Assembly: GCA_964466195.1 (NCBI GenBank)
Contig: CAYXMQ010000016.1
Span: forward strand, 13,235-77,234
DNA: 64,000 bases
Reading direction: 5' to 3'
Source of the DNA: PFJX01 sp964466195
GTDB taxonomy: Bacteria > Pseudomonadota > Gammaproteobacteria > Burkholderiales > Thiobacillaceae
The notes beneath the pieces were generated by a model, which did not search any database, had not been told where the DNA came from, and was given only the letters and a program-made list of their open reading frames with translations. Shown piece by piece: positions 17,426 through 27,378 of this stretch (position 1 is its first letter; each line of letters opens with the position of its first letter). The translations under genes and the position numbers were made by a program.

Positions 17426-19903
17426 TTAAGCCACAACCCGGATCGGGATGAATTCAAGCTTCTTGGCGCCTGCGGTGCGCTCCTTCCACGGGTCCACCTG
17501 CGCCGGTTTCTGCGAGATCAGGAAGCGCTCGGCCAGCGCCTGGCGCGAAGCTGCGTCCTCCACCACTTTCGCCTTGATGTGTGCCAGGCCGACGCGCTCG
17601 ACCCAGGGCGCGGTGCGTTCCAGGTAGTGCGCTTCTTCGCGGTAGAGCTGGGCGAAAGCGGCGGTGTACTGCATGACCTGCTCCTCGGTTTCAACCTTGG
17701 TCAGCAGGTCGGTGACGCGCACCTTGATGCCGCCGTTGCCGCCGACGTGCAGCTCGTAGCCGGAATCGACGCAGACCACGCCGAAGTCCTTGATCGTCGC
17801 TTCGGCGCAATTGCGCGGGCAGCCGGACACCGCCAGTTTGTACTTATGCGGCATCCAGGAACCCCAGGTCAGCTGCTCCAGCTTGACGCCGAGACCGGTG
17901 GAATCCTGCGTGCCGAAGCGGCACCACTGGCTGCCGACGCAGGTCTTCACGGTGCGCAGTGCCTTGCCGTAGGCGTGGCCGGAGACGAAGCCGGCGTCCG
18001 ACAAATCCTTCCATACCGCCGGCAGGTCTTCCTTCTTGATGCCGAACAGGTCGATGCGCTGACCGCCGGTGACTTTCACCTGCGGCACGTTGAATTTCTC
18101 CGCCACATCGGCGATGGCACGCAGCTCCTTCGGATTGGTCAGGCCGCCCCACATGCGCGGCACCACCGAGAAGCTGCCGTCTTTCTGGATGTTGCCGTGC
18201 GCGCGCTCGTTGATGAAACGCGATTGCGCGTCGTCGACGTATTCGGTCGGCCAGGCGCAGAGCAGGTAATAGTTCAGCGCCGGGCGGCATTTGGTGCAGC
18301 CGTCCGGGGTTTTCCAGCCCAGACCCTGCATCGCCGCCGGCATCGTCTTGTAGCCCTGCTCGACGATGGCGGCGCGAATCTCGTCGTGGGTGTGGTCGGT
18401 GCAGTGGCACAGCGGCTTCTTCGACGGCGCCACCGAGTAGTCGCCGCCGACGGTCGCCGCCAAGATGGTTTCGACCAGGCCGGTGCAGGAGCCGCACGAG
18501 CCGGAGGCCTTGGTATGCGCGCGCACCTCGTCCAAGGTGAACAGCTTCTTCTCGCGCACGGCCTGGATGATGTCGCCCTTGCAGATGCCGTTGCAGCCGC
18601 AGATCTCGGTGCTGTCCGGCAGCGACATGACGCGCGACATTTCATCGCCCATGCCGCCGCCGGCGCCGGAGTCGCCGATGTGATGGCGGCCGAACAGCAG
18701 CTTGTCGCGGAAGTCGGACACGTCGGTGGCGTCGCGCATCAATTCGAAATACCAGGCGCCGTCGAGCGTGTCGCCGTACAGCACGGCGCCGGCCAGCTTG
18801 TTGTCCTTCAGCACCAGCTTCTTGTACGAACCGCGCCCGACGTCCTGGAACACGATTTCCTCCAGCCCGGCGCCGCCCATGAAATTGCCGGCCGAGAACA
18901 GGTCGATGCCGGTGACCTTGAGCTTGGTCGAGGTCATCGAACCTTGATATTGGGCGACGCCATGTTCGGCCAGATGATTGGCGCAGACCTTGGCCTGTTC
19001 GAACAGCGGCGCGACCAGCCCGTAGGCGATGCCGCGATGGTTGACGCATTCGCCGACCGCGTAGATGCGCGGGTCAAAGGTCTGCATGGTGTCGTTGACG
19101 ACGATGCCGCGATTGCAGTGCAGGCCGGCGGATTCGGCCAGCGCGGTGTTGGGGCGGATGCCGACCGCCATCACCACCAGATCCGCGGCGACGCTGTCGC
19201 CATCCTTGAATTTGACGGCGCATAGTCTCCCTGACTCGCCGCGCACCAGTTCCGCCGTCTGTTTCTGCAACAGAAACTTCAGGCCCTTCGCCTCCAGATT
19301 CTTCTGCAGCAGTCGCGCCGCCGGCTCGTCCATCTGCCGTTCCAGCAGCCACGGCGCGATATGCACCACGGACACGTCCATGCCCCTCAGCTTCAAACCA
19401 TTCGCCGCTTCCAGCCCGAGCAGGCCGCCGCCGATCACCACCGCATGCTTAAACTGGCCCGATGCGGCAATCATCGCATCGACGTCGGCGATGTCGCGGA
19501 AGCCGATCACGCCGGGCAGGTCCGCGCCGGGCACCGGCAGCATGAAGGACTTCGAGCCGGTCGCCAGCAGCAGGCGGTCGTATTCGGCGCGTGTTTTGCC
19601 GCCCTCGCCGTCGTCGGCTTCGACAAAACGCTGCTTGCGGTCGATTTTCGTGACGCGCTTGCCGGTATGCAGCGTGATGCCGTTTTCGGCATACCACTCG
19701 CGCGGATTCAGAATGATCTGTTCCACCGTCTGCTCGCCGGCCAGCACCGGCGACAGCATGATGCGGTTGTAATTGGGATGCGGCTCGTCGCCGAATACCG
19801 TGATGTCGTAAAGGTCGGGCGCCGCCTTGAGCAGCTCTTCCAGCGTGCGCATGCCGGCCATGCCGTTGCCCACAAGTACCAGTTTCATGCGTGACATATT
19901 CAT
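17426..19903 (-). CDS. nirB: Assimilatory NADH-dependent nitrite reductase large subunit
   Basis: The 825-aa cytoplasmic enzyme reduces nitrite to ammonium with six electrons from NADH. The N-terminal half is an FAD/NAD reductase (LVLVGNGMAGMRTLEEL, VVIGGGLLGLEAANGL). A BFD-like [2Fe-2S] domain follows (CGCNGICKG ... GSCGSCTG), then the ferredoxin-like half domain and the siroheme-[4Fe-4S] site with cysteines in TCVGSQWCRFG and SGCPRNCAEA. It heads nirBD and lies behind a leader with the same terminator as nrtA, so both would respond to NasT. Confidence 0.96.
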   Translation of the reverse strand: MNMSRMKLVLVGNGMAGMRTLEELLKAAPDLYDITVFGDEPHPNYNRIMLSPVLAGEQTVEQIILNPREWYAENGITLHTGKRVTKIDRKQRFVEADDGEGGKTRAEYDRLLLATGSKSFMLPVPGADLPGVIGFRDIADVDAMIAASGQFKHAVVIGGGLLGLEAANGLKLRGMDVSVVHIAPWLLERQMDEPAARLLQKNLEAKGLKFLLQKQTAELVRGESGRLCAVKFKDGDSVAADLVVMAVGIRPNTALAESAGLHCNRGIVVNDTMQTFDPRIYAVGECVNHRGIAYGLVAPLFEQAKVCANHLAEHGVAQYQGSMTSTKLKVTGIDLFSAGNFMGGAGLEEIVFQDVGRGSYKKLVLKDNKLAGAVLYGDTLDGAWYFELMRDATDVSDFRDKLLFGRHHIGDSGAGGGMGDEMSRVMSLPDSTEICGCNGICKGDIIQAVREKKLFTLDEVRAHTKASGSCGSCTGLVETILAATVGGDYSVAPSKKPLCHCTDHTHDEIRAAIVEQGYKTMPAAMQGLGWKTPDGCTKCRPALNYYLLCAWPTEYVDDAQSRFINERAHGNIQKDGSFSVVPRMWGGLTNPKELRAIADVAEKFNVPQVKVTGGQRIDLFGIKKEDLPAVWKDLSDAGFVSGHAYGKALRTVKTCVGSQWCRFGTQDSTGLGVKLEQLTWGSWMPHKYKLAVSGCPRNCAEATIKDFGVVCVDSGYELHVGGNGGIKVRVTDLLTKVETEEQVMQYTAAFAQLYREEAHYLERTAPWVERVGLAHIKAKVVEDAASRQALAERFLISQKPAQVDPWKERTAGAKKLEFIPIRVVA

Positions 19904-19926
19904 TCCTGTACAGAAACCTTCTGGCG

Positions 19927-19967
19927 AAAAAAAAACGGCATCCGCCCTGATAGGGAGCGGACGCCGT
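19927..19967 (-). terminator. Leader terminator of nirBD (antitermination target)
   Basis: On the minus strand ACGGCGTCCGC pairs with GCGGATGCCGT over 11 bp (19957-19967 with 19935-19945), followed by nine T. It lies 23 bases before nirB. The stem and the preceding GGACA match the nrtA leader almost base for base while the loops differ, which shows selection on the structure. Confidence 0.88.
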
Positions 19968-19982
19968 TGTCCAAGATCGCTT

Positions 19983-20020
19983 AGGCAAGGAGCCTGTCAG
20001 CACATCAGCAATGTCTGTGC
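19983..20020 (-). promoter_or_regulatory. Upstream stem-loops in nirB leader
   Basis: Two small stems precede the terminator on the minus strand: GCACA with TGTGC (20016-20020 with 20000-20004) and AGGC-TCCTT-GCCT (19983-19995). The second is in the same place as a similar AGGC stem in the nrtA leader. The clean six-base A1/G4 loop seen before nrtA is not obvious here. Confidence 0.5.
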
Positions 20021-20144
20021 CAAGTGCGAAATGCCATGAAATCAGGGGCTTGCAAGGCAGTGGAAAGGTGGCGTGCACCGGAAGAGTGCGCTACGCACCG
20101 GGAATGCACCGGCACGGCCTGGAGAGCGGTCTTGCGGGCGCCGT

Positions 20145-20576
20145 TCAGCGCGGCAATTCGTTGGTGATGCACCAATACAGCTCGATCTGCTGCGCCACGT
20201 CCATGAAGTTTTCAAAATTCACCGGTTTGACGATGTAGGAATTGGCGCCCAGATCGTAGGCGGTGTTGATGTCGCGATCCTCTTTCGACGTAGTCAGGAT
20301 CACCACCGGGATGCGATGCAGGGTCGGATGCTTTTTCAGTGCGTGCAACACCGTCAGGCCGTCGACGCGCGGCATGTTGAGATCGAGCAGAATCACCGCC
20401 GGCGGCGGCTCGCCGGCCTCCCAGCGCGGAATCCAGGCCAGCGCCTCTTCGCCGTCGCGCGCCACGACGATCGGGTTGACCAGCTTGCGGCGGCTGAAGG
20501 CGCGCAGCGTCAAGTCGACATCGACCGGGTTGTCTTCCACCAGCAGGATGGGGGGATGAAGGTTGCTCGTCTGCAT
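20145..20576 (-). CDS. Single-domain response regulator
   Basis: The protein is a stand-alone receiver domain of 143 residues starting MQTSNLHPPILLVEDNPVDVDL. The acidic pair is in VEDN, the phospho-acceptor aspartate in ILLDLNMPRVDG, and the switch Thr/Lys in ILTTSKE and SYIVKPVNF. This Rcp1-like subclass (long acidic insert before the Asp strand) usually pairs with phytochrome- or PAS-type kinases. It lies directly downstream of such a kinase gene, so it is its likely target. It has no output domain. Confidence 0.85.
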   Translation of the reverse strand: MQTSNLHPPILLVEDNPVDVDLTLRAFSRRKLVNPIVVARDGEEALAWIPRWEAGEPPPAVILLDLNMPRVDGLTVLHALKKHPTLHRIPVVILTTSKEDRDINTAYDLGANSYIVKPVNFENFMDVAQQIELYWCITNELPR

Positions 20577-20642
20577 GGGCTTACCTGCTTGGATCGGTGT
20601 GGTGATGGGGGCCGGGTTGCGGTGCATACGATAACAGGGGCG

Positions 20643-23600
20643 CTACGGCGATGTTGTTGCGCGGATATCCTGGCAGGGCAGCCAGAGATGGAATGCGGCG
20701 CCGGTTCCCGGCGCGCTTTCCGCCCAGACCCGCCCGCCCATGCGTTGCATGGCTTTTTTGACCAGGGCGAGGCCGATGCCGGTGCCGGGGTAGTCTTCCA
20801 GGCGGTGCAGGCGCTGGAAGATTTCGAAGATGCGGTCGTGGAATTTCATGTCGAAGCCGATGCCGTTGTCCCGGATGCACAGCATGACGCCGCCCTCTTG
20901 CTCGCAGGCGTCGATGTCGATCCGCGGCTGCGGCGATTGCGCGCTGAACTTGAGCGCGTTTTCCAGCAGGTTGCGCAGCACCAGGGCGAGGCCGTCGGCA
21001 TCGCCGCGCACGCGCAGCGGCGGCAGGTCGGCGTGGACTGCGACCGCGTGCGCCGCGATCGCGTCGGCTCGTTCCGCGATCACGCTGTGCACCAGATTGG
21101 TCAGGTCCAGCGGTACGGCATCCAGCTTGCGCCGTTCCATGCGCGAATAGGCCAGCAGGTCGTCGATCAGTTCATTCATGCGCGCGATGCCGGTGCGGAT
21201 GTTGGCGATGAACAAGCGCCCCTCGGCATCCAGTTGCTCGGCGTAGTCATGCTGCAAGAGCTGGCTGTAGCCTTCCACGCCGCGCAGCGGCGTTTTCAGG
21301 TCATGCGAGACGGAATAGACGAAGCTTTCCAAGGATTGATTCAGCGTTTCCAGCTCGGCGGTACGGAGTGCGACCCGCTCCTCCAAGGTGGCGTTGAGTT
21401 CGCGTAAGGCCGCTTCGGTCCGTTTGAGTTCGGTGATATCCAACGTCGTGCCGATGAATTTGACTATCCTGCCTTGGGCATCGCGCTCACAGTGCAACGT
21501 GGGGCTGAACCAGCGCAACGGCCCGCGCTCGGGATTGCTGCGGAATACCGCCGGCATTGGCGCTTCGCCGACGGCGAGGTGATTCAACACGGTCTGCACC
21601 ACGGGACGGTCGTCCGGGTGCAGAGCGTCCAGGAATTCCGCGAAACTCGGCATGCCGGCGGCCGGGTCGCGCCGCATCAGTTCGTACATCTGCGTCGACC
21701 ACCAGCCCTGGCCGCTGACGACTTCGTACTCCCAGCTGCCGAGATGGGCGTGCGCCTCGGCCTGTTGCAGGCGTGCAATCTGCAGCTCGATCTCGCGTTC
21801 CGCGTGTTTGCGCTCGGTGATGTCGCGCGAGACGACGATCACGCGCATGAGCCGGCCCTGGCTGTCCTTGATCACGCCGCCGCGCGATTCCATCTGGCGA
21901 ATGCTGCCGTCGACGATGAGCATTCGATATTCGGCTTCGTGGCCGATGCCGGTGCGCACAGTGTCCTGAAAGAGCTGTTTGATGCGCTCGCGATCGTCCG
22001 GATGGATTTCGGCGAACGAGTCGCTGCCGCGCAGATCCCGCTCCGCGCCGAAAAAGCGCTGATAGGACGGGCTGTTGTAGAGGCGCCGCCCTTGCAGGTC
22101 GAGCACGGCGATGAAGTCGCCGATGTTTTCGGCAATCAGACGGAAGAAGGCTTCTTGTTCGCGCAGGGACGCCAACGCCACCTCGGCCTTCGCTCGCGCC
22201 TCATTGGCATCCTGCATCTGATTGAGCAACGCCAGCCTGACCTTGTCCTGCCGCGCCAGCTCCGCCTGCTGCTCCGCCAGGCGTGCCTGTTCCGCCTGCT
22301 TTTGCGCGCTGATGTCGCGCGCGACGCCGAACACGCCGATCACGCTGCCGGCGGCGTTGTGCAACGGCCCTTTGGTGATGAGGAAATACTGCCTGCCCGC
22401 CGGGGTGTCGAGCGCATTCTCCTGGGTCAGCGGGCGTTCCTGCCGCATCACTTCACGATCGAACGCGCGCAGGCTGTCCGCCTGCTCGGACGGGTACAGA
22501 TCGTGGTCGTCGCGGCCCAGTACAGCCTCGACGGGGCGATCGATAAATCGGCTGGCGGCCCGGTTGAACAGCAGGTAGCGGCCGGCGCAGTCCTTGGCGA
22601 AGATGGCGTCCTCGGTGGCGTCGGCGATGGCGGCCAACATCTCCAGCGCCTGTTGCCGTTGTTCCAGCGAGCGGCGCGCCGCCGCCTGAGCCGCTTCGGC
22701 AAGCTGTTCGGCCTGGCGTATCTCGGTCAGGTCGATGAAGGCGGTCAGCAAGCCTTCCGGCATCCGCATGGCGTTGATGCGCACCCGGCGTTCGGCGCCA
22801 TCCTTGCAGCGTATCCGGTATTCGCCGGTTTCGATGGCTTCCGGGTTGCTGCTGACGTTGGCTAGGGCGGACAGCCAACTGGCCTGCACCTGCTTGCGAT
22901 AGGTCGGTTCCGGGTAGGCATGGAGCCACCAGGCTTCGATGTCGGGCAGGTCTTCCGAGGTGTAGCCGAAAACCTGCTCGAAACGGCAGTTCAGGGCCAG
23001 TATGGCGCCCTCCATGCTGGCCAGGCCCATGGCCACCGGAGCGTTCCGGAACAGGCGCTGGAAGCGCTCTTCCCGCGCACTCAGCGCATCCAGGTCATGC
23101 TGCCGTTGCAGACGTTCGACCAGCAGCAGACCCAGCGCCACGGTGATCAGCGGATGGATCAGCATCACCGGCAGGCTGATCTTCTCCAGCACGGCCCACG
23201 CCATTTCCCGGGGCAGCAGCAGCATCAGCGCCAGCATGGCCGCATGCACGATCAGCCCGAGCGGGTAGAGCTGGCGCCAGCTGATGGTTTCGATCGGCCG
23301 GCGCAAGGCCAGGCGCCAGGCCAGGCCGATAAGACCGGAGGCCAGAATCACCGCCACGCCGGCCCAGACCGCCGGGCCGCCGATGAAGCCGCGAAAGCTG
23401 GCGGCCATCGCCATCGCGATGACGGTAGGCACGGGACCGAGAAACAGGCCGCAGATGGCCAGCAGCACCGAGCGGGTATCGAAGATCACGCCGGGCATCA
23501 GCGTCGTGCTGACCTTGATCAACAGCATGGCGATGACCCCGACAATGACCCCGACTGCCCAGGACGGGCGAGACAGCCAGTTGACCCGACCCCGCGCCAG

Positions 23601-23690
23601 CGCCAGGTCGATGATCTGCACCAGACTGAGCAACAGCGCGGCATTGAGCAGCAGCGAAAAGACGAAATCGACCGGCAGTACCATGCTCAT
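20643..23690 (-). CDS. 5TM-LYT multi-PAS sensor histidine kinase
   Basis: The 1015-aa kinase begins with ~180 residues of membrane helices of the LytS/YhcK 5TM receptor type (FDTRSVLLAICGLFLGPVPT). Four PAS domains follow (starting near residues 210, 345, 510 and 650), then a HisKA domain with phospho-accepting His in SHDLKTPLRGVEGY (near 800) and a HATPase domain (NALKFS, DNGIGFD, GTGIGLALVKK). Its start overlaps the stop of the upstream PAS gene by 4 bases. It is followed by a receiver-only protein. The input signal is unknown; PAS motifs do not identify a cofactor. Confidence 0.9.
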   Translation of the reverse strand: MSMVLPVDFVFSLLLNAALLLSLVQIIDLALARGRVNWLSRPSWAVGVIVGVIAMLLIKVSTTLMPGVIFDTRSVLLAICGLFLGPVPTVIAMAMAASFRGFIGGPAVWAGVAVILASGLIGLAWRLALRRPIETISWRQLYPLGLIVHAAMLALMLLLPREMAWAVLEKISLPVMLIHPLITVALGLLLVERLQRQHDLDALSAREERFQRLFRNAPVAMGLASMEGAILALNCRFEQVFGYTSEDLPDIEAWWLHAYPEPTYRKQVQASWLSALANVSSNPEAIETGEYRIRCKDGAERRVRINAMRMPEGLLTAFIDLTEIRQAEQLAEAAQAAARRSLEQRQQALEMLAAIADATEDAIFAKDCAGRYLLFNRAASRFIDRPVEAVLGRDDHDLYPSEQADSLRAFDREVMRQERPLTQENALDTPAGRQYFLITKGPLHNAAGSVIGVFGVARDISAQKQAEQARLAEQQAELARQDKVRLALLNQMQDANEARAKAEVALASLREQEAFFRLIAENIGDFIAVLDLQGRRLYNSPSYQRFFGAERDLRGSDSFAEIHPDDRERIKQLFQDTVRTGIGHEAEYRMLIVDGSIRQMESRGGVIKDSQGRLMRVIVVSRDITERKHAEREIELQIARLQQAEAHAHLGSWEYEVVSGQGWWSTQMYELMRRDPAAGMPSFAEFLDALHPDDRPVVQTVLNHLAVGEAPMPAVFRSNPERGPLRWFSPTLHCERDAQGRIVKFIGTTLDITELKRTEAALRELNATLEERVALRTAELETLNQSLESFVYSVSHDLKTPLRGVEGYSQLLQHDYAEQLDAEGRLFIANIRTGIARMNELIDDLLAYSRMERRKLDAVPLDLTNLVHSVIAERADAIAAHAVAVHADLPPLRVRGDADGLALVLRNLLENALKFSAQSPQPRIDIDACEQEGGVMLCIRDNGIGFDMKFHDRIFEIFQRLHRLEDYPGTGIGLALVKKAMQRMGGRVWAESAPGTGAAFHLWLPCQDIRATTSP

Positions 23691-25885
23691 TCCGGTTCTC
23701 CGGAAAGGGAGGCCGGGTCGGCGCCGGCGGACGGATCCGGCGCGATGGCGGCGATATCGTAGGGCGCCGGGCGGCCCAATGCGGCAGCCAGTTGGTTGAC
23801 CTCTCGCTTCAGCTCGATCATCTTCAGTTCGCGTCCTACCGCGGCGGCATTGAACTGCTCCAGTTCCGCGTTGCGTTGGCGCAAAGCCTGCTCAGCCTGT
23901 TTGATCGCGCTGATGTCGGTGATGACGGCCACCCGGCAGTCGCGGCCCTGGTATTGCAGATCGTGGGAATGGGCGACGATGTGGATCAGGTCGCCGGACT
24001 TTTTGCAGTGCTGCCATTCGCCCGCATAGGCATGGCCATGCAGGCTGGCGGCCAGCGCGACGATGGCGTCTCGCTGCGCCGGCGGATAGAGATCGGGCAG
24101 CGTGAGCGCTAGGGCTTCTTCTCGGCGATAGCCGTAATGGCGCTCGAACGCCTCGTTGACATCCTTCAGCCGCAGGCTGCCCCGCTGGTAGATCAGCATG
24201 GGAGCGGGGTTGTGCTCGAACAGATGGCGATAGTGGACTTCGCTCTGCGCGATCTGGTCGCGCAGCTGCTTTTCCGCACTGATGTCCAGGCAGGAGCCGA
24301 TATAGCCGATGAAATCGCCGTCGGCGTCATAGCGCGGCTGGCCGATATCGATCAGCCAGCGGTAGACGCCGTCATGCCGGCGCAGCCGGTATTCCATGCT
24401 GAAGGGCTGGCGGGCGTCGAACGCGTCGGTGTAGGTGGCCAGACAGCGTGCGAGATCATCCGGATGCACGCCTTCGGTCCAGCCGTCGCCCAGTTCCTGC
24501 TGCAGGCTGCGGCCGGTGAAGTCCAGCCAGCGCTGGTTGAACCAGTCGCAGCCCCGGTCCAGGCCGGCGGACCAGAACAGGGCCGGGGAGGCATTGGCGA
24601 TCATCTGCAAACGTTGCTCGTTCTCGCGCAAGGCGCGCGCGGCCTGATCGCGCGCGGTGATGTCATGCGCAATGCCGAGCACACCGATGAGACGCCCGGC
24701 CGCATCAAACATCGGCGTCTTGGTGGTTTCTAGAAACTCGCGATGGCCGTCGTCGGCATAGGTCACCCACTCTTCATTCAGCGTCGGCGTCTTGCTTTGC
24801 ATGGCCTGCAGGTCGTGGGCGCGGAAGGCGTCGGCCAATTCCCGCGCGACGAAGTCGTAATCGGTGTTGCCCAGAATCTGCGCCGCGTCGGCGCCAAAAA
24901 AGCGTTCGAATCGGCTGTTGCAAGCCAGATAGATCCCGTCCGGGTCCTTCAGCCAGACCAGATCGGGGATGCTCGCCAGCAGTGTTTGCAGGCGCGCCCG
25001 CTCGAAGTTGAGTTCGCGATAGGGCGCCTGGATGCCGGCGACGAACAGCGCGCGATAGACCATCAGGTAGGCGATGGCCTTGTAGACATGGCCGAGCAGG
25101 TTGAACAGGTCGGTGACGTCGGCATAGAGCGTCAAGAACAATTCGGCCAGACCCTGCACCCAGGCGGCGGCGGCCAGCCAGGCCAGATCGTCGTTGCGCG
25201 CGCGCCGGCTCTTCAAATACAGCAGGACCGCTGCGATGCCGTAAAGCGCGGTCAGCAGATACTCGGCGCCGATTTTGAATCCGGTCAGCCCTTGGCCGGC
25301 GATGAAGGTGCGCGGAAACCAGTCGGCGCGGTAGAGGCCCAGCCAGTAAACCGCCGCAGCGAACGCGATCGCCGCCAGCACGGCGCCATGACAGGCTTTC
25401 GCCGACCAGTGCGCGATCGGCAGCAGGGCGACCGCCAGCAGCAGCGCCGCGGCGACGAAGCGGCCCGCCAGCCAGAAGTCGATTGCACGTTCCGTGTCGC
25501 CGGGCGCGATCAGGTCCGGCATGCCGGCATAGGTCAGCGTATGGCCGATATCGATCAGGCAGACTGCAAGAAAGCCGGCGCCGAGCAACATGCGATGGCT
25601 GTTGTCCGGCTGCCCGCGCAAATTCCAGGCCAACGCGAAAACCATCAACGACACGACGATGCTGATGGATTCGAGCCCGGCGTGGAACGGCAGATAGCCG
25701 GCCGGCGTTGTGAACAACGCGCCCGTCGGCAGGTAGTGGCTGAACCCGAGCAGCAGCGTCAGCGCGACGACCCAGCCGAACTGCGGCGCGAGTGTGGGCC
25801 AACCTGTTGACCAACCCGCCATCCGACCCGCCGCCGATGCCTTGGCCGGCGGCTGACGGCTCGCATCGGCGGTGCGGCGATTCAT
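23687..25885 (-). CDS. Membrane PAS sensor without output domain
   Basis: The 732-aa protein has ~250 residues of helices resembling the MASE3 sensor (FHAGLESISIVVSLMVFALAWN ... FLAVCLIDIGHTLTYAGMPDL) and three or four PAS domains between ~300 and 670. No kinase, GGDEF, EAL or receiver domain follows. It ends in a charged helix, VGRELKMIELKREVNQLAAALGR split by no domain, which is repeated in the protein at 27379-29580. The 4-base overlap with the kinase gene suggests the two proteins act together. Confidence 0.82.
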   Translation of the reverse strand: MNRRTADASRQPPAKASAAGRMAGWSTGWPTLAPQFGWVVALTLLLGFSHYLPTGALFTTPAGYLPFHAGLESISIVVSLMVFALAWNLRGQPDNSHRMLLGAGFLAVCLIDIGHTLTYAGMPDLIAPGDTERAIDFWLAGRFVAAALLLAVALLPIAHWSAKACHGAVLAAIAFAAAVYWLGLYRADWFPRTFIAGQGLTGFKIGAEYLLTALYGIAAVLLYLKSRRARNDDLAWLAAAAWVQGLAELFLTLYADVTDLFNLLGHVYKAIAYLMVYRALFVAGIQAPYRELNFERARLQTLLASIPDLVWLKDPDGIYLACNSRFERFFGADAAQILGNTDYDFVARELADAFRAHDLQAMQSKTPTLNEEWVTYADDGHREFLETTKTPMFDAAGRLIGVLGIAHDITARDQAARALRENEQRLQMIANASPALFWSAGLDRGCDWFNQRWLDFTGRSLQQELGDGWTEGVHPDDLARCLATYTDAFDARQPFSMEYRLRRHDGVYRWLIDIGQPRYDADGDFIGYIGSCLDISAEKQLRDQIAQSEVHYRHLFEHNPAPMLIYQRGSLRLKDVNEAFERHYGYRREEALALTLPDLYPPAQRDAIVALAASLHGHAYAGEWQHCKKSGDLIHIVAHSHDLQYQGRDCRVAVITDISAIKQAEQALRQRNAELEQFNAAAVGRELKMIELKREVNQLAAALGRPAPYDIAAIAPDPSAGADPASLSGEPE

Positions 25886-26264
25886 CGCGCGTGCTCCAGC
25901 GCGTCATGCCGCCTGCTGACCGGAAGCGGGGGGAGGCCGGTCCGCGCCGGGCGAGCGAACGGAAGAAGAAGCCAGAATCTCAAACGCGCATCTCCGGAAA
26001 ACGCCCGAGGCCAAAGCCGTCACAGAGTCTGCGCTCGGCCTGAGCAGTGCGGCGTGATGGTGGTGCAAATCGTGCAGACGCCGCAGTGTACTGCAGCCTT
26101 TTTGTCTGGCGCGCATGCGGCGACAGGCGATCATCGAGTGCATCAAAAAAAGATCAGTAACGGAATCAATCGGATGCATGCCGGTCTGAAAAGACCATTC
26201 AAGTTTGCCGGTCATGGGTCGATACGACTACAGAATCGTCATCTTGGTATTCAGTCCCCTCGCC
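25886..26264. other. Divergent gap between signalling modules
   Basis: About 380 bases separate the minus-strand PAS gene from the plus-strand HD-GYP gene. The region must hold promoters for both modules. I see no convincing gene, strong repeat or consensus promoter in it. Confidence 0.6.
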
Positions 26265-27359
26265 ATGTCGGACAGCCTTTTTGCCACCCTCCTTATCGTC
26301 GATGATGCAGTCGAGAACCTGGCGTTGCTTGAGGCGTTGTTGCAGCCTTATTACCTGGTGCGCGCCGCGACCACGGGGGCGAAGGCCCTGCGCATCGCCG
26401 CCAGCGAACCGCGGCCGGATCTGATCCTGCTCGACGTGATGATGCCCGGCATGGATGGCTATGAAGTGTTTACACGCCTGCGCGCGGAACCCGCCACCTG
26501 CGATATTCCGGTCATCTTCGTCACTGCCATGGACAGCACCGAAGCGGAATTGCGCGGCCTGGACCTGGGCGCGGCGGACTACATCACCAAACCGCTGGTG
26601 CCGGCCATCGTGCTGGCGCGTATTCGTACCCAACTGGAGTTGAAGCTGGCACGCGACCGTCTGGCCGGGCAGAACGATTGGCTGGAAGCCGAAGTCGCCC
26701 GGCGTCTGGCGGAAAACGAACTGACCCAGACCGTCAGCATCCGGGCGCTCGCGCATTTGGCGGAGACGCGCGATCCGGAGACCGGCAACCATATTCTGCG
26801 CACCCAGGCTTATGTACAGCTGCTCGCCCAGCGTCTGCAAAGCCATCCGCGCTATGCCGCCGTCCTGACGGATCGCTATATCAAACTGCTGGCCCGTTCA
26901 GCGCCGCTGCACGACATCGGCAAGGTCGGCATTCCGGATGCCATCCTGCTGAAACCCGGGCCGCTCGACCCGCACGAATGGACGGTCATGCAAACCCACG
27001 CCTGGCTGGGCAGCGAAGCCATCGAAATGGCCGAGCGGGATGCCACCCAGGCGGTCGAATTTCTCGCCCTGGCCAAGGAAATCGCGCATTGGCACCATGA
27101 AAAATGGGATGGCGGCGGTTATCCGGACGGGTTGGCCGGTGAGGCCATCCCGGTCTCGGCGCGGCTGATGGCGATCGCCGACGTATTCGACGCGCTGATC
27201 TCCCGGCGCGTCTACAAAGCGCCGCTGTCCTTCGAACAGGCGCGCGAAATCATCGCGGCCGGACGCGGCAGCCATTTTGATCCCGACATCGCCGATGCCT
27301 TCCTGTCCGGCTTCGAGGAATTCACCGTCATCGCCGAGCGTTATCGGGACGCGCCGTGA
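26265..27359 (+). CDS. Response regulator with HD-GYP phosphodiesterase domain
   Basis: The 364-aa protein has a receiver domain (LLIVDDAVENLALLEALL, phospho-acceptor in ILLDVMMPGMDGYE, Lys in ADYITKPL) and an HD-GYP domain (HDIGKVGIPD, HHEKWDGGGYPDGLAG, ARLMAIADVFDAL). HD-GYP enzymes hydrolyse cyclic-di-GMP. The HD metal ligands and GYP triad are all present, so it should be active. The ATG at 26265 fits the family; an upstream TTG at 26205 would add 20 unrelated residues. It likely takes phosphate from one of the neighbouring kinases. Confidence 0.9.
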   Translation: MSDSLFATLLIVDDAVENLALLEALLQPYYLVRAATTGAKALRIAASEPRPDLILLDVMMPGMDGYEVFTRLRAEPATCDIPVIFVTAMDSTEAELRGLDLGAADYITKPLVPAIVLARIRTQLELKLARDRLAGQNDWLEAEVARRLAENELTQTVSIRALAHLAETRDPETGNHILRTQAYVQLLAQRLQSHPRYAAVLTDRYIKLLARSAPLHDIGKVGIPDAILLKPGPLDPHEWTVMQTHAWLGSEAIEMAERDATQAVEFLALAKEIAHWHHEKWDGGGYPDGLAGEAIPVSARLMAIADVFDALISRRVYKAPLSFEQAREIIAAGRGSHFDPDIADAFLSGFEEFTVIAERYRDAP

Positions 27360-27378
27360 GGCCGCATCGCGCGTAGCC

